DNA from: Ascochyta rabiei
Taxonomy: Eukaryota > Ascomycota > Dothideomycetes > Pleosporales > Didymellaceae
Assembly (NCBI RefSeq): GCF_004011695.2
Contig: NC_082425.1
Span: 310,001-374,000 of the forward strand
DNA length: 64,000 bases
Direction of reading: 5' to 3'
Below the pieces are notes generated by a model that was not told the DNA's origin, did no database searches, and worked only from the letters and a program-made list of their open reading frames with translations. The position numbers and the translations under genes are program-made. This document shows, one piece after another, positions 54,710-64,000 of the stretch (position 1 is its first letter; each line of letters begins with the position of its first letter).

Positions 54710-57069
54710 TCACGCCTCTTCCTCTGTCTCTACACTCTCGTACCTCTCTCCTCCCCCTCCTCTCGCATACCTCATCTTCGGGATATCATTTACATCATAC
54801 AACCTGGTGTAATCTATCCTTTCGCCTCCTAGGCGTGCATATCCACCCTCACGTTTCCCAAACATCGGAGCTCCATCACACCAAAAGTCCTTGCAGTTCG
54901 CAATAATGCCTCTCGAAAAGGGGTTACCGCGCCGCTGACGCTGCGCGCGCATTTGATCTGCGTTGGAGCCGTGTAGGGCGATGGCAACGAACGTGTCGAG
55001 ACCGAGTAGTCGCTTCCACTGATCCCACACCGAGTGCTTAGGCTGCGGACGTTTAGGAGCGTCGCCAGTGTCCTGGCCAGATCCAAAGCCGTTGGTGGGT
55101 GCACTGCCTGCGGGGCCTGCACCCGCCGCCCCCCCTGCAACGTCTTGAGAAGTGTCACCAGTGGTAACAAAAGAAGTTACTGCGTCGGCGGCGGTATGCG
55201 AGTTGAGATGGCCGCGCATGGATTCATATGTGGTCAGATTGCGTGCGATTTGCAAGAGTTGGACGCAGAGGAGCATAGTGACCCAGGTTAGTTGGAACGC
55301 TGCCCAGATGGAGAGGATGATGGTGAAGGGATCCTTGTTGAGAATTTCGCATAGATCGTCAGATAAGACGTTGCAGTCATCATCCTTGGGCTTTGGAAGA
55401 TGATCAAGGTAGTTCCAGGTGAGACGAAGCCAGGCAAGGGTGCCGAGTTCCATGAAGAGGACGTAGAAGACGAAGTGGCGGTGATTGTTGTTTGCGACGC
55501 AGTTGTTAACCCAGGGGCAGTGGCTGGTAACGTTCAGTTTCGTACAGAGTTTGTGTGGTGAGTAACTTACTGGTCGCTCTTTGCAACGCAGCGCTCGCAT
55601 CTCTTGCAATGCTTGCTGCGCAATGGTTTGCGGACCATGCAGTTTACGCAAAAGTGATGTTCATCGAATTGTCGTAGCTCCATAAGCTCATCAATAATGG
55701 CTTTAGAGGCGCTCCTACTCGCCGACTTGGGAACATAGCCGGGGTCGGACGACATGGTGAAGAAGTAGAAATAGGACGTAAGTCCAAAGCATGCTGCAAA
55801 AATGATGTTCGTAAAGAAGGAGTTTCGTATCGTTCCTGCTCGTGTTAGCGTCTGAATGTGCTACGTGGAAGCGTGCTTGCTCACCTGGTAAGACTGTCGT
55901 GATCCAGCGCACTCCGATCCAGAACAAGGTGCCTGCAAATATACCGGCAAGGAAGGGCTACAAGTGGTCAGCATCTGTGTAGACCAAGTTGTGGTCAGAC
56001 TCACACTGTGATGTATGTTCCGCATGTTCGAGGGTCCCCATTGCAACAGCTTCTGCGCGGCCAGCTGCATGAGATAACTCCCAATCAACGCCAGAGGCAC
56101 ACCGATAAATACTGGGTAATAGCTGATCAGCCACAGTCCGAGGAATAGAATCGCAAACGGCCAAAAGAATATGAACCGCGAGAGGAACCACCTGGTATCC
56201 TTGATACCGGGGACTGGGAACTCCTTTGGACTCCCGTCATGCTTGTACCCGGCCTCGCTCAGCGCCCTTCGCCATTGCCTGGTTGTGTTCATTTCCTCAG
56301 CCGTGACAGCAGGCGTCTTCCCGTCGTTGTTCTTCGCAAAGCGGTCGGCGCCATACTCCAACAGCTTCTGTATGCTTCCCTGGCTCCCCTTGACCAAGGC
56401 CCAGTGCAGCGCAGTGAAACCCTGGTCATCGGTGGCGTACACGTTCGCACCCCAGCGCAAAAACAGATCCACACAAGAGGGATAGCCCTTGTAGGCAGCC
56501 CACATCAACGGGGTGTGGGACTGGGGGTCGGGGATGTCGACGGGGATGTCTTGGTGCAGCAGGAGGACGAGCTGGAAGACATTGCCGTCGAGGGTGGCCG
56601 AGTGGAGCAGGTTGAAGCCTTGGTCGTCGGTGAGGAGGGGGTCGGCGCCGTGCTCGAGAAGCAGGTTGACGATGTAGTAGTTGCAGCGTTTGGCGGCCCA
56701 GAGGACGGGTGTCGCAACAGCGTCGCCGCCTTTGGCGTTGAGGGGCGCGCCGGACTGGATGAGGAAGTGGCAGAGGGCATGGTGGTTGTTGATGGCCGCC
56801 CACTGCGTGTAGTGTTAGTCGTCATGCGCCTACGTAGAAGTGTATATACGCACGTGCAGCGGTGTGATGCCCTGCTCGTCCGTGTACGTCGCATCGGACT
56901 GGCCGCTGTCGAACAGCTTCTGGATGGCGCCTATCTCGCCCAGCCGGGCCAGCTGCATGATGTCTCCCTCGACGGGGAGGCTGGGCTTCTTGTCGGCCAT
57001 GTCGTCGAGCTCATGTTGCCCGCTGCTGTCGCGGTCGGCGGCTGAAGCTGTGGCTGTGGCTGCGGCCAT
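54710..57069 (-). CDS. AKR1: AKR1-type ankyrin-repeat DHHC palmitoyltransferase
   Basis: Five exons in phase: 57069-56854, 56802-56005, 55957-55885, 55835-55571 and 55523-54710, giving 721 residues. All four introns are 47-51 bases, GT-AG, with CTAAC or CTGAC branch sites. Residues 35-270 carry ankyrin repeats ([53 protein letters not shown]). Four or more membrane helices follow. The cysteine-rich domain is [24 protein letters not shown] plus [10 protein letters not shown], and the DHHC is split by the last intron. Akr1 attaches palmitate to proteins such as Yck kinases at the Golgi and plasma membrane and is linked to endocytosis and pheromone signalling. The C-terminus is Gly-rich and acidic. 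Confidence 0.93.
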
Positions 57070-57702
57070 CTCGGACGTCCGCTTTGGGCTCGAGGTCGCT
57101 CAGCAACAAGCGAGGTAGAAATGAGATGGCGCGTACGGGGAGAACTACTGCGCTATGTACATGGCGAGCGTCTCGTATACAACGCCGGTGAAGAACGCCT
57201 TGGGGCTGCGCAGACGTCGGGAACTCGCGGCGCTGCCAAACCGTGAAATGCACCAATGCGTTCATCGGACCCCTGCCCTGGTCTGCGCCTGCCTTTTCGC
57301 TTCTGTTTCAGCCTCACCATGTTTCCTTCACCGAATGCAGAGCGCCGAGAGAGGCTACAACCAAGTTGAAGACGTGAACACTCCGTGAATATATGCAAAG
57401 TAGACGATTTCGAGATTTCGTTGCAAAATTCACTGAAACCTGAGATTGCCTAGAACCCTTCCTTCACCGACTCCAGATCAAAGAGCAGTTGTGAGTCTTG
57501 GCAGGGCGACATAGGCTACTACAAAGGCCGTCGGATGCATGGAGAGACAGTATTGTCGACGCCTCGTTGAGATATGTCCCCGTATGGTCGGGTAGCCTGG
57601 AGATAAAATGAATATTCAGATCAACTTGCTCATTTCCAGTTGTCTAAAATGGCTCAAATCTGGCAGCGAGTGCTTTAACCGATGAGCCTCTTGTACAGAT
57701 AC
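57070..57702. other. Intergenic region upstream of AKR1
   Basis: 630 bases with no recognisable frame. It should hold the AKR1 promoter and the 3' untranslated region of the secreted-protein gene. Confidence 0.5.
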
Positions 57703-58342
57703 TCAAGGCCACCCCTCACCAAGTCTCAGCCTGAAATTGTCAGGGTTACAGCCGTGCCATGGAACACCTCGTGCCGTCCTCTCGCTGTCGAGACTATACT
57801 GATACGGATCAGTCAGTTCGTAGCGACGCTTCATGTCCCCATTATCAATGTCGTCCCACGGCGGTGTGGGTTTCCAGTCATCGTTGCAGTAAAATCGTCT
57901 TTTGCCCCGGTGGTAGCAGCTTTCCTCAACTATACTTCGTCAGCTTTTTGAACCCTCTGAATCGAGGCTGGAAGCAACTCACTCCAGATCATGTAGCTTG
58001 TAGCAAAATTGTCAGAGCGATTTGGACACTGGGAAGCTCGCGTATAGAAACAGTCAAAGAAACGCTTGAGTATGGCTTTGCCTTTGTCACTGCAGAAACA
58101 CTCTGTCTTGTTGCGCGTTGTGGGGTTCGTCCAGTCAAGAGAGTCGATGTTGATGCATTCCTTCTCCCAACTATTTTCCGGTATCTCCCGAGCTTCGCAT
58201 GAGAGCTGGGCTAAGGACTAAATGATTAGGTTAGTGTGGTGCATCGTGAAACAGCGGAAGTACTGACTACACAGCTCCATGCCAAAGCTCTGGGGAGCTG
58301 GAGCGCGATGAACACCAGGCTCAGTTTCTTGGCAAACTGCAT
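57703..58342 (-). CDS. Small cysteine-rich secreted protein (effector-like)
   Basis: Three exons, 58342-58268, 58217-57983 and 57929-57703, close in phase and give 178 residues. Intron 1 (GTCAGT...CATTTAG, CTAAC branch) and intron 2 (GTGAGT...GTATAG, CTGAC branch) are 50 and 53 bases. A signal peptide covers about residues 1-22 (MQFAKKLSLVFIALQLPRALA). The mature part has ten cysteines (an even number), including KTECFCSDKG, FFDCFYTRASQC and RFYCNDDW. An N-linked site pattern (NKT) is present. No single frame covers it, so it is easy to miss. I do not recognise the family; the class is typical of fungal effectors or cell-surface proteins, and that role is inference. Confidence 0.8.
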
Positions 58343-58715
58343 GTTGGGCTTTTTGAGGTTTGTGATATGAAATTAGATTGCCAAATAGCACTTATGTAGG
58401 CGAGGTCGGCCGGTACCATGGTCGATCGATGGAGACGTCGCCTCAACCAGCGCAACTCAACCTAATCAGCATGAGGGCATCTCGATGACTCGACGATCCA
58501 AGAATTCAGGTGTCTAATGACCGGCAGACATCCTTCTAAGGACTCCCATCCACAAGCGAGTCTTACAATCATCCCTTTTTCGATTTTTGGGCGGTGTTTG
58601 TCCCTAAGGTGTAAAAAGTTGAAAACGGAAACTTCCTGGATGTCTTCAGAGTCATCTTCAATATACGGCCGTGGACATTCTAGTGTTCCAAAGAGTGGTT
58701 GGCGACGGTCAGCTA

Positions 58716-59678
58716 TTATCCCAGCATTCGCGCCAGCCCTCCAACGCCGATACTGAGGCTCAGACTAAGCTTGAGTCCCTTGGATTGCGCTGTGAACTGC
58801 TGCTTGTGCTCGCTCCATTCCCTTTTGACCCTCGCTCTTTCTTGCATCGCACTCGGTCGTCTGTGAATGGTCTCCCTCTTTTCACTATCACTTCGCTGCA
58901 CCACCTTTCTGTTGGCGCGCTCCGTTTCCCGCAAAATCGGATCAATCATGTTTGCTAGACCGGGCGATTGGTGGGGTGGCAAGTTTTCGTGCAGCAATGT
59001 CCCGTTCTTCGACTGCGCAACGAAGCAGCCATAGCGATATGGGTGCAGGATGATATTGTGGATCTCTGGTATACCGTGCTCTTGCGTACGAGAAAATTCC
59101 AGCATATCTGATACTGTCTTGTAATTGTCCAGGTCCCACATTGCTGCGTTCTTTTTGGTGATTAGGAGGAAGTTGTCATCTGCCCCAAGTGCCACAATGC
59201 GTGGCCTGTCGATCCAAGCTCCGTTCTTGATTTGAGACTGTAGAGCACTAAGTAGACCGTCCGGTATGTTCATCCACAAATATGCCGAGGAGTCGTGCAC
59301 GAAGAATGACGAGTTGTAAGCTCCAAGGACACAGCGTATAGCTGAAATGTTGCGGACGAGCTGGCCTTGAGGATTTTTGCTGTACAAGAAACCCGTAAGC
59401 TCGTTTGGAAGCCCTCCGCTGTTTATGCGATCACTACCGTCTCGGTCGCGCCATGTGATGAGGAAGCTGTCTTCGAAACCAAGGGCAACATGATGGACTT
59501 GTTGAATTTGAGATGATGAGAGAATAGCTATCAGTTTCCTGGGTACGCGGGTGCTGGAAAGCTGTCAGCGTCCACAACGCCAAAGCAGTCTGAGGATCTG
59601 AACGAACATCTCGCGCCGCGATGCGCACTGGAAGAAGTGGCTGCCTCGCTGGCCGAAGGTGAATGTTGCATCGCACAT
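58716..59678 (-). CDS. Uncharacterised protein, divergent paralogue of the 60-61 kb gene
   Basis: One frame runs from an ATG at 59678 to 58716, about 320 codons, broken by a TGA at 59565-59567. A 42-base intron (GTTCAG...GACAG, phase 0) would remove the stop, but both its donor and its length are weak, so a nonsense mutation is the alternative. The text aligns block by block with the neighbour at 60051-61414: HHVALGFEDSFLITWRD, IRCVLGAYNSSFFVHDSSAYLWMNIPDGLL, DRPRIVALGADDNFLLI, and HPYRYGCFVAQSKNGT. Each block looks like a beta-strand repeat (GxxDSFxxW), so a propeller-like fold is likely. The C-terminus is a charged helix. Function unknown. Confidence 0.6.
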
Positions 59679-60050
59679 GATCTTTTTGCTTAGCTCACGG
59701 CAAACTCAATTGCAAAAGAAGACTGCCGGCTACGTCAAGTCATCAAACGATACTGGGAGACATCGAAGAGCCCGGTAGCAAGGTGGTCGAACGATCGTGG
59801 TGTAAACAGCGTTGCCACGCCAAGCGATCACCCCTAGGTTTCGAGCAGGGAAACTGTTGCTTCACATATCGGCCGACTTGGTACCGAGCAATTTGGTCGC
59901 TCCACCAACAAACATACACAACTATAACAGTATGTTTACTTGAGAGATAGTTCTGACAACGTCCGGAGGGCTATAGAGTGACGTTAAACTTCAACATTCC
60001 CAGAAGTGACAAGTGACGTCATAGCAGCGCCGAGCCAATAATTATTCAGC

Positions 60051-61414
60051 ATGTCTGCAACATCTAGCCATGCCTCATTCATCTCATTCGGGGCGAATGA
60101 TAGTTTTGTATCAAGGAGCTTTCAAGGACTGAAACAGTAAGTAGACCTTATCAAACGAGTACATGGAGTCTGACGATTCCGAGTCGCAACCTTCCCACTT
60201 CTCTCTTGACAATTCTTTCGACTGCAACAGAAGTCCATTGGGCTTCACTAGGCTCCGTCCCTGAATCCTGGCTCGTCAGCTTCAATGATGCCTCCGGTCG
60301 AAGCAGCTTACGTTGGGGTGCGCTTCTACCGCAGCGTCTTGGGAGTATATTAGCAAAAACATGGCACTCGCCTCACCTACGCTTCTTCCTCGGTCCGGAA
60401 GATTCATTCATTGTCTGGCATCCTGAGGCGATACGCTGGGCCAACCTACCGCCTAGTCTCGAGGACTCGCTACAGTCATGGCTCACGCCGTCTGGCTGGC
60501 GGGTGGGACCGCCACGCATCGTGACTTGGGGGCCCGAAGGTGCATTCTTCGCCATGAGCGAATATGGCGATGTAGTGTATCGGCTCGGTGACGATGACAG
60601 TTGGGACATCTACAAAGAAACGGTTGAGGAATGGAAAGCCGAAAGAGGCTTTGCGTGGAGCGACCTCGCATTTATTGCGCTCGACCCCACTACATCTGAT
60701 CAGTTCGTTGCCATTCGTAATGATGGCACATGGGCTGGGAGTATCGATGATATCAACGAGTCTGCGCTAGAGGATTTTGCTTTGAACTTCTTCATGAAAG
60801 CAAAGAGAAATCGGCACAGAAGCCAGTCGAGTCATCGAGATGGAACAGACTCACCGCCTGTGCTGCCGACCAGCACCAAACCGGACGCCGCAACCCAAGC
60901 TTTATACGAGCAATGGTCCAAGGAAACGGCGAGTAGGCTCGCCTCAGCACTGGCGGCGATTGGAACACCCTCGAGTCCATCTTCATCGAGCCCCACCGGC
61001 GAGATCCCATTCCGCCCTAAGCCACGAAAACTGCAAGTCCGATCTCAGTCAAACACGCATCCGCCCTCGATCCCAACGACAGCCCCAGCATCTGCCAGCC
61101 TTCTGATTGCCTTTCCGTATCTGCCTCCAGCGGTGACTACATGTGCGCTTCCGTCGTGCGAGTTGCTCAAGTCGGATCCTCTAGGCATCAAGGCATGCAA
61201 GCACGACGTGGGTAAACTCATGCGCGCAAGCGGCTTCTATAGCTATGAGTGGTTACGGCAAGAAAGATTACGATGGCATCCTGACCGCTTCGGGCGGCTT
61301 TGTGATGCAGGCTGGAGGGAATCAGGGAAGAAAATGGCCGAAGAGATGTTCAAGATCATCGATGGTTTAATGGAAGAGTTTAGGTTGACCGATGGACTTG
61401 ATAGAAGGTCGTGA
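60051..61414 (+). CDS. Uncharacterised protein with a J-like HPD motif at its C-terminus
   Basis: Two exons, 60051-60136 and 60184-61414, with a 47-base GTAAGT...CGAG intron (CTGAC branch), give 438 residues. The N-terminal 200 residues share repeats with the divergent neighbour (LGSVPESWLVSFND, FFLGPEDSFIVWHPEAIRWANLP, PRIVTWGPEGAFFAMSEYGDVV, FVAIRNDGTW). A Ser/Pro-rich linker follows. The last 90 residues contain SYEWLRQERLRWHPDRFGR and EMFKIIDGLMEEF, in which the RWHPDRF resembles the HPD loop of J-domain proteins. A true Hsp70-binding J domain is not certain. Function unknown. Confidence 0.75.
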
Positions 61415-61988
61415 GTCAGTGCACGAAATCGTGCTGTGCGTGATCCCACTCGATCCAACAGCATGTTAGAAGCAAGTACAATAAGGGCTATGAATCAAAC
61501 TGTGCCCTGAAGGCCCTTGCGGCTGTTACGAATGGTTATCGAGATTGTGCGTGCGCTGGTCACAATTGAGTGGTAGCGGCAGCGAGGATTTAAAAACAAA
61601 ACAAAAAATACAACGTTAGCCCTCGACACTACAAAAACGTATGACGAGCAACCTGGCGACGATGTCTTTGACGAACAAGTCATAGCATCAAAAGCAGTGC
61701 TGAAAGATGGGTGGAATTAACCCCTGCATCATGAAAGGATCATCCAATGCGCGGCAACACAAAAGGCGCTAGTGGCGCCCAATGTTTCTCACAACTCCGG
61801 CTTACCCTCGACACCAACTCCATCCAACGAACGTTTCACATTGCTGCCTGTTTTCAAGATTTGCGAACAGCTTCATGATACTGACTGTCGATTCAATCGT
61901 TGACCGGTCGCAGCTGGGGTGGAAATAGGTGTTGAGGATATAGTGAGGGTCATCGTTTTGCCTCACCACGCTCGCTATCGCTATCGCT
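61415..61988. other. Intergenic region upstream of the ABC transporter
   Basis: 570 bases; the right part should hold the ABC transporter promoter and any missing 5' exon. No motif-bearing frame. Confidence 0.45.
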
Positions 61989-64000
61989 ATGGCCTCCTCA
62001 CAGACGCCAATGTTGTCGCATGGCGATGGTCATTATGTGTTACCACTCTTCGAGATGCCATTACTGTCGAAATGCCATCATCCATGGGCAAGTTTAGCGC
62101 TTCGAAGCATGATAGTGTGCTAAGCATTGCAGGACTCAAGAACGGCTACTTTCGCCCCATGCGCTTTTCCGTACATTTCGATGGTACCAACAATAGCTGG
62201 AGCTCTCATAATTTTGACTTACTCGCTACGACTATTGGACCCGTATCGACCACGGTGGACGAGGCCTTTCCTACGAGAGACCAAAACAGAGTCCGACGAA
62301 CTTGATGATGTGCCTCGCCGCCAATTTGCGTCGTCGACTTACGGCTTGCTAGCAATTGCATCGATTGGTCTGCTGCTCCAGATTAGCAGCATCTATTTAC
62401 CGATCGCTGTAGCGACACATTCACTGCTCCCGTCGGCTGCATGGGCAAGTAGACTCTTAAGTCAACCCCTAGTATGATGCTGATTTCGATCAGGCTATTG
62501 CTGTCGCCATCGTCGTACTTGAGCGACCACGAACGGCTTCGCTCTCTTTGCTGTTTCTGTTCTCCACAATTGTACTTTCAGAACTAGCGATCACTCTTTC
62601 AGATCCTGGAGGCGTCTATCTTGCTCTATGTCCCATTGTTGCTCTCGTCGGTATCGTTGTCATACTCAACATGCCTTTAAGAGACCCAAGTCTCCCCAAT
62701 GAAGACATCAGTCCCGTGTACAGTGCGCCGACGGTCAAGCTTAGGACGCCTGAAGACAACTTGACCCCACTTCAGTACATGACTGTATCATGGATGGGTC
62801 CACTGATCCAGAAGGGCATAACAAGAAAGATGGATGACGAAGATGTGTGGGATCTCGGCTGGGAGTTCAAGCATGCACGACTTCATGAAGCTTTTCGGAA
62901 GCTCGAAGGCTCCGTAACACGCAGAGTCTTTGTGGCAAACGGTATGGATGCTGTGCGCACAACGAGTCTGAATCTTTTGCGCTTATGTGCAAGTAAGTTC
63001 TGTCAAATCTGCGCCGCGATACATATCTGCTAACACCGACAGCACTACTGACGCCAGTCCTGTTGCAACAGCTTCTGGGTTCAATGGACGATCCAGATTC
63101 ACCAAGTAGCGCTGCGATAACATACGCTTTCATATCGCTTTTTGTACGTCTAGTTTCGTCACAGTGTAATGTCTTCAACCTGTGGTACCAGCGACGCGCA
63201 TATGAGAGGTCGCGAGGTCAGCTCATCACCATGCTGTACGAGAAGACACTCAATCGCAAGATACTTGGTGCAAAGCAAGAGGCGAAAGAAGAGCCACAGG
63301 TTGGGGCTAGCAACGGCATTACGAATGGCCACACGAATGGCCACGCAGACGGCGAAACCAGTGCGGAGACAAACGGTGAAGCAGCTGCTTCCTCACAGCC
63401 TCTCAAGATCGCGCCTCAGAGCAAACTCGTGAGGATATGGGCTCGTCTGCGGTCGGTTTTCTCAAGGTCTACGAAGAAAGAGAAAGAGGAAGAAAGTGCG
63501 GCTGCGTCAATGGGCAAGATTCTTAATCTTATGCGTAACGATGTTTACGAGATCTCACAACGTTTCTGGGAATTTTCAGACATTATCGTCAAGCCACTTG
63601 GAGTCATTGGATCAACGCTTCTCATCTGGAGAATGCTCGGATGGTCATGTCTTCTCGGAGTGCTTGCTCTTGCAGTCACGCAGGTGCTGAGCGTGGTTCT
63701 TGCGCGTTATCAGGTATATTTTGAGAAGAAACGCCGAAAGGCAACGGACGAGAAGCTACAGCGAACGACACAGTTCATTGACTCAATCAGACATCTTCGC
63801 TGGTATGGCTGGCATGAGGCATGGCTAAAGGGAATTCTCGAATCACGACAGGCGGAGCTGCATTTGCGTGTCCTACAGATCATCTTCAACACGACACTTG
63901 CATTTATCATGAGGTTTGGTTCTGGACTGTTTCCGGCAGTGGCGTTCTATGCATTCACCAAGATGGCTGGAAAGCCTCTCCGGGTTGACTTGATCTTCCC
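61989..64000 (+). CDS. ABCC-type ABC transporter, 5' part
   Basis: The gene runs past the right edge. Firm exons are 62133-62444, 62494-62992 and 63043-64000. The first exon is uncertain; an ATG at 61989 with a splice at 62037-62132 keeps the phase. The N-terminal membrane domain (IILTYSLRLLDPY, YGLLAIASIGLLLQISSIYLP, LLFLFSTIVLSELAI) and the first ABC membrane region (LTPLQYMTVSWMGPLIQKG, RGQLITMLYEKTLNRKILGA, RNDVYEISQRFWEFSDIIVKPLG, RLRWYGWHEAW-type) match multidrug-resistance-associated transporters. No nucleotide-binding domain is reached. The intron 62445-62493 begins GCAAGT and ends CAG, a GC-AG intron. Substrate unknown. Confidence 0.85.

Noticed and set aside
62449..62493. Canonical GT donor for the ABC transporter intron
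   Set aside because: It places the next exon out of frame and meets a stop within nine codons. The GC donor four bases upstream keeps the conserved membrane segment.
1..64000. tRNA or rRNA genes, origin, prophage or plasmid features
   Set aside because: I looked for T-loop-like and rRNA-like strings and for bacterial or viral gene sets by eye and saw none. A covariance-model scan would be needed to exclude a tRNA fully.

Overview
The window looks like a chromosome segment of a filamentous ascomycete, probably a dothideomycete close to the Pleosporales; the exact order is inference. The signs are short GT-AG introns of about 45-60 bases with CTGAC or CTAAC branch sites, HET-domain genes, a signalling mucin, small secreted proteins and recognisable fungal orthologues. 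Nothing points to bacterial, viral or plasmid DNA, and I found no rRNA, tRNA or CRISPR array. Most genes have introns, so many models below were built by joining frames at splice sites and checking that the phase closes.

Conserved blocks. 1-6.7 kb: the 3' part of a BBC1-like actin-patch gene, an unknown gene, and a gene with a chromodomain-like segment. 9.6-11.2 kb: the tRNA-guanine transglycosylase catalytic subunit. 16.0-19.9 kb: a 4-hydroxylaminobenzoate-lyase-like protein and a PRM10/ThrE transporter. 31.1-47.5 kb: a CHIP-type TPR/U-box ligase, an RS-rich protein, the divergent mitochondrial pair TIM21 and MSP1, a cupin, the COPI beta-prime subunit SEC27, and a very large Msb2-like mucin. 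52.5-57.1 kb: an AFG1-type mitochondrial ATPase and an AKR1-type ankyrin/DHHC palmitoyltransferase. 57.7-64 kb: a small cysteine-rich secreted protein, two head-to-head paralogues of unknown function, and the start of an ABCC-type ABC transporter that runs out of the window.

Accessory intervals. 6.9-15.7 kb and 20.9-30.7 kb are rich in gene relics: a ThDP-dependent enzyme, an MFS transporter fragment, an APH-type kinase, a protein-kinase-like gene, an uncharacterised gene and a HET gene. Many carry in-frame stops of the kind made by C-to-T changes (TGG, CAG or CAA to TAG or TAA), which fits repeat-induced point mutation but does not prove it. Intact genes in these intervals are a small secreted protein, a HET gene and a bZIP transcription factor that is visible only after two introns are removed.

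The most unusual observations are about gene architecture. QTRT1 has a 10-base microexon that encodes the catalytic DSGG motif, beside an intron holding a 12-base minisatellite. SEC27 has a 6-base microexon. The CHIP gene has an intron filled by a two-type 12-base minisatellite with an ordered pattern. The ABC transporter has a GC-AG intron. I did not find a clearly new multi-gene system. A 5-kb stretch (47.5-52.5 kb) upstream of the mucin holds no gene I can support.
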